Part shown: positions 26,901-34,008 of the stretch, piece after piece | Layout: each line of letters begins with the position of its first letter | Numbering within the stretch: the first letter of the stretch is position 1 | Source: an uncultured bacterium | GTDB taxonomy: Bacteria; Cloacimonadota; Cloacimonadia; Cloacimonadales; Cloacimonadaceae | DNA length: 44,979 nt | Reading direction: 5' to 3' | NCBI GenBank assembly: GCA_938009275.1 | Contig: CALLHY010000055.1 | Span: forward strand, 1-44,979 | Made by a program: the position numbers and the translations under genes | The notes under the pieces: model-generated | Database searches by the model: none | What the model was told of the DNA's origin: nothing | What the model saw: only the letters and a program-made list of their open reading frames with translations

Positions 26901-27774
26901 AATTACTATCTCTCACATAGAGGATTAGTCCCACAGGAGCATTTGATAAATTAGGCATAGGAGTTTTGCCTTGTTCAATAAGTCTGTTAAACTCTGTTGA
27001 ACTCATGATACCACTTTGATTAATACCATCCTTCGAGTAGCAAGACAACTCCAAATCACTGTCGCGCTTTGTCGCTTTTACGGATATTCGGAACAAACTC
27101 CCGAGTTGAACGAGAATAGGTAGTTCATACGAAAGGTAGTGCAGCTTATTGTTTGTGTCAAGCCCGATGCATCGTTTAGTAATGCTTGAAGTACTTGAAA
27201 TAATGTCTGAAAAGAAGTTTGGTATATACCCGAATTCATCGTATAGATTTGGCATCTTTATCTTTGTATATACCCATTTCCCACTATCTAATACGGCAAA
27301 GCCGTGCACACCTATACATAGCACCTTGTTTCCAAATACTTGGTATTGTATGATTCTGTCGTCATTGGGGAACAGGTATTTCTTAAAAGCATAGCCATTC
27401 CATTGGTAAAGGCTTTGCCTGCTGGCAATCATTATTCTTTTATCGGTAGTTTGAAACCCCGAATCAGTAGGGTTTATAATGGAGTCCCGTTCCGAAGCTG
27501 AAACTAAGCTAAGCATGTCCTTAAATGTTATCCCATTAAAGAGATAGTATTTATGTGTTTTCACCCACAGATAACCATAGTTATCTATGCAGGTTTCGTA
27601 GCTATCACTCTTTGGTGCTCCGTCTTCATAGCGGAAATAGCGGTGATTCTTGCTTTCTGCCTGAATCTGTTGGTATAGCCTTAATGAGTCCATTTTCTGG
27701 TTTTGCGCCGAACCCATGAAAGCCAACATCAGTATGCTACAAATAAAAATAAGGGACTTAAAGCCTCTTCCCAT
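23920..27774 (-). CDS. Membrane-anchored sensor phosphatase (periplasmic sensor, Y_Y_Y, SpoIIE/PP2C)
   Basis: This 1284-residue protein has a signal sequence (GFKSLIFICSILMLAFMGSAQ region), a large periplasmic beta-rich head likely to form propeller-like blades, a Y_Y_Y-type domain near 895-970 (YPRLPPGRYEFQINA), one membrane segment (about 980-1000, TWWAYLLYAILLFVLG), a coiled coil, and a C-terminal SpoIIE-type PP2C phosphatase. The phosphatase motifs are DTVGGDFYWM, DCTGHGVPGALMSM, VYLYTDGIVDQ and RDDITVVGL. It fits the SiaA role: sensing outside the inner membrane and dephosphorylating a partner-switch protein inside. GGAG precedes the ATG by eight bases, and the cyclase gene ends 66 bases upstream. 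The signal sensed is unknown; a soluble ligand such as a sugar or peptide is a guess. It is intact, unlike its tandem copy. Confidence 0.9.
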   Translation of the reverse strand: MGRGFKSLIFICSILMLAFMGSAQNQKMDSLRLYQQIQAESKNHRYFRYEDGAPKSDSYETCIDNYGYLWVKTHKYYLFNGITFKDMLSLVSASERDSIINPTDSGFQTTDKRIMIASRQSLYQWNGYAFKKYLFPNDDRIIQYQVFGNKVLCIGVHGFAVLDSGKWVYTKIKMPNLYDEFGYIPNFFSDIISSTSSITKRCIGLDTNNKLHYLSYELPILVQLGSLFRISVKATKRDSDLELSCYSKDGINQSGIMSSTEFNRLIEQGKTPMPNLSNAPVGLILYVRDSNSLFKFDEENKNFVKQILNEKSTIVTCDADYVYHTRGDSLFITSLQDLGTSAQIDYYIPAKDYKPDEYSYLILDEDKDENLVPHRTGSGDKLKVYKLYKNVAYLNPVATASISTDGYIFEHNNLIYSSTEADKPGIHTITLHNLYYEGLKRTIKVTDPANKLKLLSFNKAGNSLLVAGKEQLHLLNLNQPCIAVNTIPADAYTRIWKTAWGTGYFMWGASYLSLVSQVGDTFRPLKKVSKVSKAKERYFLIENRAAIGSGDNRQVHYLSSQRPEVFSIKSKSKNRSMTNTGISLLGDTVLDMDNDFTYTVTAKGESQTGEATALRLLLEDRYKKHMLHNVLKPHTAPSLISENMILMPYHRFIANKRDEGYYYEYAVIKSDRELYLPNDIEIKHGSGSTLHFPSILYDMKNDVAIFQPTWMSALVCEDKEYSSVYILHIESPDGKQQMRFSRYRNGRLELDDSDLVLTITNNQYPEYKVHHIGNKFGIELNGILHYPERNTWRFVSLEQYSRFGSLRSVAARRNELWLAFDSAVVRLSIPSNQSFLFTQKDGIPERIDDLYINAGNIYILSDKTVYRFAPEADGATLLVPRLIANGKSYNAASLVTLKHNRNNVIFAVDILNTIFPEKMKLAYRLLGYEKEWKQRDYTPQIEYPRLPPGRYEFQINATSPIGRRAKTLSVFFIIKPPIYGTWWAYLLYAILLFVLGRYLYRLRIRQLEARNASLEKTIAVRTHELQERQQHIKQSIDYASLIQQSTLPQEADMLDAFAEHFVIWKPRDTVGGDFYWMHKTATGIVYFAVIDCTGHGVPGALMSMTVYSLLNHIIKDDGLNEPAEILQSLHREISIALHQDKEHTQQDGVEISLLKISPESLVFCGAGLHLLYHSNATEGIIQIRGDKRGLGGLRWRSELQLNEHTIPHNPGMTVYLYTDGIVDQPLPQRDRLVRFGQAKLIELLSATVKTDMGIQEQAINEKIKLLLEYHEQRDDITVVGLKLR

Positions 27775-27840
27775 GGCTCACTCCTGACGAATATATTACA
27801 AATCTATAATGATTTTATATGCCAATCCTGCCGCAGTGCA

Positions 27841-28809
27841 TTATGGAAACAGCAGTTCTATCAGTTCCTCTTTGTTCAGTTTGCTTGGGTCAAACTTCAG
27901 ATACAAGCCTTTTTCTTTATCTTCCACTACTATCTCCGAGCATGCTTCCTCTTTCAGTTCGCTATAAACCTCATACGCCAGCATTGGACTCTTAAAGCCT
28001 TTCAGCTTTATCCGTTTGGGTTCAGAGCAGCAGAAATTGTTTTTCACCAAGCCCCAGGTGTCGTGTGAGATTAGTATCTGATCTGCCATTGCTGCCGTTT
28101 GCAGCCTGCTTGCCAGATTTACCGGAGTACCTATAATGGTGTAGTCCATCCGTTCATCGCTACCAAAATTGCCCACAGATACAAAGCCGGTGGATATCCC
28201 CATCCTGATGTGGAGCGGGTCGGAGTATCCCAGTTTGAACCATTGGTCTTGCAGTTCAGCCATTCGCTGGCGCATCGCCAAAGCCATACGAACGCAGCGT
28301 TGGGCATGGTCAAAGTCGTCTGTAAAGTCCGGATCGCCAAAAAATACCAGAATGGCATCACCAATGTATTTGTCCAGGGTACCGCCATATATGTTTACTA
28401 TCCTGGTCATATCTTCCAGATAGCTATTCAGTATTGCCGAAAGTGCCTCTCCCTCCATATTGCTGCTATGCGAAGAGAAATCTACAATATCTGAGAAGAA
28501 TATGCTTAGCTTAACCCTCTTGGTTTGGTTCAGTTCCACCTTTTCTTTGCCGCTGGTAATCTTGCGGTACAGCGGTGGGGAAACATAGCGTGAGAGACGT
28601 TCTTTTAGGGTATTTAGCCTTTTTTGGTCTTTGTCGCTTATACGCGTGAGCCTGCTTACCTGTTTCAGCAAATCTGCATAGGCATCTACTAATTGCCTGT
28701 ATTCGGCATTGGCAATGCTGCCTTCATTGGCTTGATCGGCAATAATGCTCTTTGCCCTGGACAGCAGCTCTTCTTCTTTCCAGAAGATGTTTTTGTCGCT
28801 TGCGCTCAT
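27841..28809 (-). CDS. Class III adenylate/guanylate cyclase with SiaD-like helical stalk
   Basis: The C-terminal two thirds form a class III nucleotidyl cyclase domain. The two metal aspartates are in FFSDIVDF (Asp107) and YIGDAILVFFGDP (Asp151). Lys147 and Asp222 (MDYTIIGTPVN) are the residues that usually select adenine, and Asn231/Arg235 in NLASRL are the transition-state pair. This predicts cAMP rather than cGMP. Residues 1-95 are helical and contain YRQLVDAYADLLKQVSRLTR followed by ISDKDQKRLN (37-66), much like the stalk before the GGDEF domain in SiaD-type diguanylate cyclases. A tail of about 50 residues follows the catalytic domain. No membrane segment is seen, so it is cytoplasmic. 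It begins 15 bases after the siaC stop, with no clear ribosome binding site. Confidence 0.92.
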   Translation of the reverse strand: MSASDKNIFWKEEELLSRAKSIIADQANEGSIANAEYRQLVDAYADLLKQVSRLTRISDKDQKRLNTLKERLSRYVSPPLYRKITSGKEKVELNQTKRVKLSIFFSDIVDFSSHSSNMEGEALSAILNSYLEDMTRIVNIYGGTLDKYIGDAILVFFGDPDFTDDFDHAQRCVRMALAMRQRMAELQDQWFKLGYSDPLHIRMGISTGFVSVGNFGSDERMDYTIIGTPVNLASRLQTAAMADQILISHDTWGLVKNNFCCSEPKRIKLKGFKSPMLAYEVYSELKEEACSEIVVEDKEKGLYLKFDPSKLNKEELIELLFP

Positions 28810-28824
28810 TGGGGGCTGATACCG

Positions 28825-29199
28825 CTATTCGGGAACTATGTCGTATGGGAAGCTAACTTCCTCTAAAAACATCTCACAGTTTTCCAGCAAGTCTAAGTCA
28901 CCATCGGGGTAATACCAGGCGAGCCTCACGTTATGCCCTGCTTCGTGATAGTTAGAAAGCCGGTTTATTACCTCATACATCATCTTGCTGCTGGAGGTGT
29001 TCTGATATTCCACTCTTAGTTCTACCTGCAAATCCCGTTTATCCTGGCCAAAGAAAAGCTCCAAATGGTCTATAAGTGGTTGAAACACTTCCATGGCGTT
29101 TTCAGGATAAGATTCACCAATTATGCGCAGGTAGTTTTCTGCGGTATTAAACTCTATCTGAGGGGTTTGTTTTGTTTTAGGGATAATAAGGTTTTCCAT
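28825..29199 (-). CDS. siaC: SiaC-family regulatory phosphoprotein (DUF1987)
   Basis: The 124-residue protein matches the SiaC/DUF1987 family: TPQIEFNTAENYLRIIGESYPENA at the start, ELRVEYQNTSSSKMM in the middle and a short acidic C-terminus. In Pseudomonas aeruginosa SiaC is phosphorylated on Thr68 by SiaB and dephosphorylated by SiaA, and the unphosphorylated form activates its cyclase partner. Here the threonine in YQNTSSSK is also residue 68. GGAGG lies 11-12 bases before ATG, overlapping the end of siaB, four bases away. Its position between a SiaB-type kinase and a nucleotidyl cyclase suggests the cyclase is its target. Confidence 0.92.
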   Translation of the reverse strand: MENLIIPKTKQTPQIEFNTAENYLRIIGESYPENAMEVFQPLIDHLELFFGQDKRDLQVELRVEYQNTSSSKMMYEVINRLSNYHEAGHNVRLAWYYPDGDLDLLENCEMFLEEVSFPYDIVPE

Positions 29200-29203
29200 T
29201 TTT

Positions 29204-29770
29204 TTAGTCCTCCACCTTCACAAATATCTTCAGCTCAAAGAACACAGATCCATCATCCAGAGGCGAGAAGCAATACTCTATTGGACGGTCGCTTTTGCGT
29301 GCCACTTCGTACAGGCCCAAACCCGCACCGCCTTCATAGGTCATGGAGCCCTGCTTTAGTTGTTGCTGATACTGCTTGTTTAGCTCTTCTCTGCTAAGTG
29401 AGTTTATGTGGATTAGCTTTTGTTCCACCATCTTAGCTTCATCGGCGGTAACTATGTTTCCCGAAAAAACCAGGAAGAGATTTGTATCCGTTTTCCCGAT
29501 GCCTATTAGCCCGATACCGGTTGCCTTGGCACTTTCACTAGTGAATGCCCTTTCTGTGGAATACTTTAGAATGTTGTGCGCTGCTTCTACCAGAACCGAG
29601 AAAACACGCCGCACTACCTTGGCATCGCAATCGTCACGATGGAGCTTTTCTTTAATGGTTTCACCCAGAGAAATCAAGACTTCTTGCGTGATAGGCCCTT
29701 TGTATGAAAACTGGATATGATTGTCATGCATCAAGCGATAGATGGCATGCACATCGAACTTGGTGTTCAT
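29204..29770 (-). CDS. siaB: SiaB-family protein kinase (GHKL-like, DUF6272)
   Basis: This 188-residue protein resembles SiaB, a small GHKL-fold kinase that phosphorylates SiaC. An N-box-like VEAAHNILKYS (Asn66) and a glycine-rich EGGAGLGLYEVARKS (146-160) are the expected ATP-binding elements, and the N-terminus YRLMHDNHIQFSYKGPITQEV is typical of the family. I chose the ATG at 29768-29770, which has AGAAGGA seven bases upstream; an in-frame ATG seven codons earlier lacks one. It is the first gene of the signalling operon. An inverted pair of TTGACA hexamers lies 64-84 bases upstream. Confidence 0.9.
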   Translation of the reverse strand: MNTKFDVHAIYRLMHDNHIQFSYKGPITQEVLISLGETIKEKLHRDDCDAKVVRRVFSVLVEAAHNILKYSTERAFTSESAKATGIGLIGIGKTDTNLFLVFSGNIVTADEAKMVEQKLIHINSLSREELNKQYQQQLKQGSMTYEGGAGLGLYEVARKSDRPIEYCFSPLDDGSVFFELKIFVKVED

Positions 29771-30142
29771 ACTAAATCCTTCTTTATTCATGTTTTTTTA
29801 GCCACTTCTTACCTGAGTTTAACTACTGATATTTGTCAAGATAATTGTTTGACACTTACTTCCCTACGTTTCTTAGGATTATGAAACGGCATGAATAGGT
29901 GGAGGAGTGGAAAAGTAAACAAAAGTGAAAAAGTGGAATAGTGAAACACGGATAGGTCTATAAAATAAATTACGAATATTATTGACAAGCGTTAGAGAGC
30001 TTAATAACATGGTTCTTATTGATTTCTTGTTTCAAGAGGGTGGGATAACTCAAGCGTCGAGGTGGTTCCGATGTAACCTTGATTTATTCCTATCTGCACT
30101 TCTGTACGAGATATCAGATGTTATTTATCAGAGGAGAACAAT
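29771..30142. other. Divergent intergenic region between siaB and a small membrane protein
   Basis: There is no gene here. TGTCAA (29834-29839) and TTGACA (29849-29854) form an inverted pair nine bases apart that could be two back-to-back -35 boxes or a regulator site. Purine-rich GTGGA/GTGAA direct repeats fill about 29900-29948. A plus-strand promoter is listed separately. Confidence 0.45.
29982..30010 (+). promoter_or_regulatory. Probable promoter for the small membrane protein gene
   Basis: TTGACA (29982-29987), a 17-bp spacer and TAACAT (30005-30010) make a plausible sigma-70-type promoter. It implies a leader of about 125 bases before the ATG at 30143. TAACAT also occurs as a candidate -10 of groL. 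Confidence 0.5.
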
Positions 30143-30340
30143 ATGAAATGGCTAATTGAGCACAAATCATTACTGTTGAGCTTGTGTGCACCGTTGATTG
30201 GCGTCTGGATCGCCCAATTTTTGTTTCACTCAAAAGTGAATCTGAAAGGCCTCTTCTTTGCAACTGGGATATATTTCGTTCTAGTCATTATCGTGATTCT
30301 ATTATGGGATTATGTGACGGATTTGAAAGCGCGAAAATAA
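30143..30340 (+). CDS. Small two-helix membrane protein
   Basis: Sixty-five residues form two hydrophobic helices (about 9-28 and 36-55) with a short basic tail (LKARK). AGAGGAG stands about seven bases before the ATG, a strong ribosome binding site, and a promoter can be proposed upstream. It is a lone plus-strand gene among minus-strand neighbours and opposite the signalling operon. No family was recognised. It could be a free-standing membrane peptide or a regulator of a partner; function is unknown. Confidence 0.65.
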   Translation: MKWLIEHKSLLLSLCAPLIGVWIAQFLFHSKVNLKGLFFATGIYFVLVIIVILLWDYVTDLKARK

Positions 30341-30574
30341 GATAGACCATAAACTAAGACTGGCATTATTTGAAAATTGAACATTCATAAACTGGTCATG
30401 ATTTTTGCTTGCCGAACTGAAACAAGATATTTCAAGTAAGTCTGGAGTCGATGTCACCCTGAAATCTTCATTCCCTCTGCGTTCTTTGGGGTGATGTGTA
30501 CTCCCGGCGTACAAGGTGCTGAAGTTTTTTAGCGTGCAAACCTATATCAGCATCTAAACTTCATAACTTAATCA
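30341..30574. other. Non-coding gap after the small membrane protein gene
   Basis: No convincing gene, promoter or terminator was seen. A 70-codon minus-strand frame crosses it but lacks coding character. Confidence 0.4.
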
Positions 30575-30649
30575 CTTCATCCCTGCTGCTTCCCTGCTGC
30601 TATCCTGTGTCGAATACAGGATAGCTTCAAGGAAGCAGCAGGGATGAAG
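30575..30649. repeat. 34-bp palindrome, copy B of the dispersed element
   Basis: Left arm 30575-30608 and right arm 30616-30649 pair with three mismatches around loop GTCGAAT. The arms share CCCTGCTGCTTCC, GCTGCTATCCTGT and ACAGGATAGC with copy A at 6351-6417. The loop is inverted relative to copy A. It lies between the ends of two convergent genes (small membrane protein and hsp20). Confidence 0.85.
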
Positions 30650-30697
30650 AGTAGAAGTAACCCGTCCCAAGCCAATGTCCGCTCACTATTAACACAC

Positions 30698-30724
30698 AAA
30701 AAAGGAGCCACAAATCGTGGCTCC
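30698..30724 (-). terminator. Rho-independent terminator of hsp20
   Basis: GGAGCCAC and GTGGCTCC pair around a five-base loop, followed on the minus strand by six T. It is 30 bases after the hsp20 stop codon. Confidence 0.9.
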
Positions 30725-30753
30725 ATATCGGGGGAAGAAAGCTTTTCCCAAAC

Positions 30754-31191
30754 CTATTGGATGGTTATTTCTTGCTTGGGAGTTGGTTCTTTTTTGGGTA
30801 TGCTTAAGCGCAATACTCCATCTTCCATTTTTGCGCTGATTTTACTTACCTCGGCATTATCGGGAAGCAATAGATTACGTCTGTAACTACCGCTATATCG
30901 TTCGCAGCGATACATGGTTCCTTTGTTTTCTTCCTTAATGGTATTGCAGGTGGCTTCCACCAGCAGTTGATTTTCATGCACGCTTATTTTTACATCCTCT
31001 TTCTTGAATCCCGGTAGATTTGCCAGGATTTCAAATTCTTTGTCGTGCTCCATAATGTCCATAGCCATAGCCCGGAAATTATCATCCGAACCTTCGTCTT
31101 CGTACACACGATTAAAGAAGTCGTCAAACAGGCTGAGCATATTACTCATTGGCCTGATTTCTGCGTTTCTGCGATAAGGGACGAGTTTCAT
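30754..31191 (-). CDS. Small heat-shock protein (Hsp20/alpha-crystallin)
   Basis: Hsp20 proteins hold unfolding proteins in a refoldable state. The 145 residues contain the alpha-crystallin domain (about 40-135: FEILANLPGFKKEDVKISV, ENQLLVEA, then YSGSYRRNLLLPD and MEDGVLRLSIPKKE) and end in an I-x-I motif (EITIQ) used for oligomer contacts. I chose the ATG at 31189-31191, which has AAGGAGG seven bases before it; a start 12 codons upstream runs through this binding site. A promoter and a CIRCE-like palindrome lie upstream, so heat-shock control, possibly by HrcA, is likely. Confidence 0.95.
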   Translation of the reverse strand: MKLVPYRRNAEIRPMSNMLSLFDDFFNRVYEDEGSDDNFRAMAMDIMEHDKEFEILANLPGFKKEDVKISVHENQLLVEATCNTIKEENKGTMYRCERYSGSYRRNLLLPDNAEVSKISAKMEDGVLRLSIPKKEPTPKQEITIQ

Positions 31192-31225
31192 TTCAAACCT
31201 CCTTGCTTTTGATAACTCTAAAGAC

Positions 31226-31253
31226 ATAATAATGAAGTCTGGAAAAAAGGCAA
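31226..31253 (-). promoter_or_regulatory. Probable hsp20 promoter
   Basis: TTGCCT (31248-31253), a 16-bp spacer and TATTAT (31226-31231) on the minus strand form a reasonable promoter. The transcript would start about 28 bases before the hsp20 ATG. Confidence 0.6.
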
Positions 31254-31254
31254 G

Positions 31255-31288
31255 AAAAAAATTAGCAGTCTCTGCATGAGACTGCTAA
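31255..31288 (-). terminator. Terminator of the second M6 protease, also CIRCE-shaped
   Basis: TTAGCAGTC (31262-31270) and GACTGCTAA (31280-31288) form a perfect 9-9-9 inverted repeat extended by TC/GA into an 11-bp stem, followed on the minus strand by seven T. It is 24 bases after the protease stop codon, and clearly a rho-independent terminator. The 9-N9-9 layout and the TTAGCAGTC arm equal those of the groL CIRCE, and it lies just upstream of the hsp20 -35. Confidence 0.88.
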
Positions 31289-31311
31289 CTTGAAACGGTG
31301 CGCCTGGCTAA

Positions 31312-34008
31312 TTACTTGGCTAATAGCATCTTGCGCGTTTCTTGAAACTCTCCATTTTGCAGCCTGTACAGGTATATACCGCTGCCCACAGGCTTGCCAA
31401 ACTGATCCAGTCCGTCCCAAACAATGCTCATTTGCGATGCTTGCGGGATGCCAGAATACAGCTGCCTAACCAGTTGTCCCTTGGTGTTATAGATATCCAG
31501 GCTGGCTGGAATCTTGCCATTTATGAGGCTAAAGCTTATGGTAGTGTGCGGGTTAAATGGATTTGGATAGTTTGGCATCAGCTTGTTTATCACAACTGGA
31601 GCCTGCTCATCCTCTGCACCTACAGAAGAGCCGGTGGAAAAGCGGCGGGAGGAGGAAAAGTTGCTATTGCCAAAGTCGTTTATTGCTGATACCCGCCAAT
31701 AATATGACGTATTGGCAGAAAGCACACTTGAGCGGAAACTGGTTTGCTCGATATCGGCAATGTCGAGCACAATATTCGAGTAATATTGATCGCGGGCAAT
31801 CTGTAGCCTATACCTAAGTGCCAGATTTGCCGGGTTCCAGGTAAACAGCGGGTTCATGGGCTGTGCTGAAGCAAAATTGGCGGGGCTGACTAACTGAGGC
31901 ACAGAAGGAACCTCACTAATTGCACCGGTGGTGAATGATTGGGTGTCGCAAAACTGGCTGGTTCCAATATCGGCGATGCTGGCTACGCGCCAATAGTAGA
32001 GAGTAAACGGGCTAAGACCGGTTACCTGATAGCTGGAAGTGGGATGGTTGTTCAGGTTTCTTACTATGTTCTCAAAATCGATATCTGTAGCTAATTGGAA
32101 GTGGTAAAAAGTGGCTCCCAGGGCAGGTTGCCAGGAGATTAGCGGATTGGTTGGCGCGCTTACCGCTTCGTTTAGCGGATACACAGCAACCGGAGCATCG
32201 AGATAACTAAGCAGGGTGAAAGGATAGGTGCTGGTGTCGCTATGGTTATTGCTTAAGTGAGTAATGCGGATCAGGCATTCTTGCGAATTAATTGGAGGCA
32301 GGTTGCTCCAGGTGAAGCTACCGTCATTTGGGGTGTTGGCGGAGATAACCGACCATTCTTCACCCATGTTCTGGCTGAATTCCAGCTTCACATTGCCGGT
32401 GCTGCTCTTTGCCTTCCATTTTATCTCGCGGCTTATTCCGAAAAGCCACATTTCACCGCCTACGGGAGCAGTTAACTGGATATCGGATATCTTAATGCTA
32501 AAAGATATGGTTTCACCCGCTTCGCTGATGTCGTATATGTTTAAGCCTCCGGCGGTATTATTGCCCAAAAAACCGCTGGGGATGGTGCTTTCGTTAATGG
32601 CGGTTCTGTTTGCGGTGGCACTGAAAGCGGCGTTGCTTAAGGAACCGTTGCTGGTGGTATTATTGGCATTGGGGCGATAAATGTATAGTTCATCGGGAGG
32701 GCCGGAAGCATTCCCGCTTTCGCGCGTATCAAGGCGGTAAACCAGAAGGCCGGTTCCAGGCAGGTTGTCATCATAATACACATCGGGACGGCGATATTCC
32801 AGCACATAAGACTCGTTTGCCCGCCATGAGGGAACGCGCCAGATATTATTCGTAGATGAAGAAGCCACGGGATTAAGGGTATAGCGTCCGGATTGGGTTA
32901 TCATGGGTGGGTTTGGTAACCATTCTCCATATCTGTATTTCATCCATGCACTCATGTGTTGAGGAGGATTTTGGTTACCAGCCATAAGGTCCCAGTTACC
33001 AATTGGCGTAATGGTATCATCATAATAGCGGTATAAATCGGGAGCTCCCAGGGAATGGAACATCTCATGCGACAGCACGCTTGCTCCAGAATAGCCAAGT
33101 GAGCTTTCTAACTGGAAATTAAAGTCCCAAACCTGAGCACCGTTGATCAAGGCTTCAGCTCCATACATAGACCAGCGATGTGGCCATAGTAATTCTGCCC
33201 AGCCATCGGGTTGACCCTGAATTATGAAACAGGTATTGTCCACATAGCCATCGTTATCGCCATCGATAACCAGATCAGTTGGTATCTGATCGGCCACAGC
33301 AGCCACTGCCCGGGCCAGAAGCTGAAACTCACGGTTCGCCCGCTCTTCATCATCCTCTGCCTCATAACCAATGGGATTGGATGAACTGTAAACTCTAAAG
33401 TAATTGCGTGGCTGAATATCCTGATAAGACACAACAACCGAGCCATTGGGAGCAGGATAGAAGGTTGAGCTAATGTTCAATTGATCATACGAGGCCGCCA
33501 GAAAGTAGCTTTTCATTGAGTTGACAAAGGTTTCTGAACCGTTGAAGATGTTTTCGTAGAAGCCAATCTGACCGCTGAACTGAGGATCATCGGAAAAGCG
33601 AATAAAGATTACCACATTGTTAAACTCACCGGAATGGGGCGAGCGTCCATTGCTATAGTTGCGCATAGTGTTGTTGTAACGTGCATACTTAGCGTTAATG
33701 CGCTGCCGGCTGATGTTTATACCGGGGCTGATGTTTGCCCGGTAAGGAGCGTCTTTGCCCACCACCAGTTCGGTTGGGGCTACTTCCTCGCCATCCTGAC
33801 GGGCGTAAACATACCATCCGGCATCGTTTTTTACTATTGTATAGTTGTTGGCATCGTGCAGCCAGTTGTGAAATTCGTCACCAGAGGCATAGATATTAAT
33901 GCTTGTGCCATCGGGCTGTTCAAAGCTTAGGGGTAACATCGTGTGCGGGGCTGCGCTTAGCATTGCGCAAAGCAGCAGGCTAAAGGCAAGTAGTATTCTG
34001 AACTTCAT
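31312..34008 (-). CDS. Secreted M6-family metalloprotease with Fn3 repeats and C-terminal sorting domain
   Basis: The 898-residue protein has a signal peptide (MKFRILLAFSLLLCAMLSAA), an M6 catalytic domain with zinc motif HEMFHSLGAPD at 314-324, an Ig-like region, two fibronectin type III repeats (about 605-695 and 700-793, each with YYWRV), and a C-terminal FlgD-Ig-like tail (about 812-898: YPNPFNP, IYNTKGQLVRQL, GSGIYLYRL, ending RKMLLAK). Such tails direct secretion or surface attachment in bacteria with type IX-like export. GAGGAA precedes the ATG, which overlaps the stop of the upstream small gene as ATGA. A role in breaking down extracellular protein is likely; the substrate is unknown. 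Confidence 0.93.
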   Translation of the reverse strand: MKFRILLAFSLLLCAMLSAAPHTMLPLSFEQPDGTSINIYASGDEFHNWLHDANNYTIVKNDAGWYVYARQDGEEVAPTELVVGKDAPYRANISPGINISRQRINAKYARYNNTMRNYSNGRSPHSGEFNNVVIFIRFSDDPQFSGQIGFYENIFNGSETFVNSMKSYFLAASYDQLNISSTFYPAPNGSVVVSYQDIQPRNYFRVYSSSNPIGYEAEDDEERANREFQLLARAVAAVADQIPTDLVIDGDNDGYVDNTCFIIQGQPDGWAELLWPHRWSMYGAEALINGAQVWDFNFQLESSLGYSGASVLSHEMFHSLGAPDLYRYYDDTITPIGNWDLMAGNQNPPQHMSAWMKYRYGEWLPNPPMITQSGRYTLNPVASSSTNNIWRVPSWRANESYVLEYRRPDVYYDDNLPGTGLLVYRLDTRESGNASGPPDELYIYRPNANNTTSNGSLSNAAFSATANRTAINESTIPSGFLGNNTAGGLNIYDISEAGETISFSIKISDIQLTAPVGGEMWLFGISREIKWKAKSSTGNVKLEFSQNMGEEWSVISANTPNDGSFTWSNLPPINSQECLIRITHLSNNHSDTSTYPFTLLSYLDAPVAVYPLNEAVSAPTNPLISWQPALGATFYHFQLATDIDFENIVRNLNNHPTSSYQVTGLSPFTLYYWRVASIADIGTSQFCDTQSFTTGAISEVPSVPQLVSPANFASAQPMNPLFTWNPANLALRYRLQIARDQYYSNIVLDIADIEQTSFRSSVLSANTSYYWRVSAINDFGNSNFSSSRRFSTGSSVGAEDEQAPVVINKLMPNYPNPFNPHTTISFSLINGKIPASLDIYNTKGQLVRQLYSGIPQASQMSIVWDGLDQFGKPVGSGIYLYRLQNGEFQETRKMLLAK

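Noticed and set aside
30302..30514. 70-codon minus-strand frame after the small membrane protein gene
   Set aside because: It overlaps a better supported gene, has no ribosome binding site and no coding-like composition.
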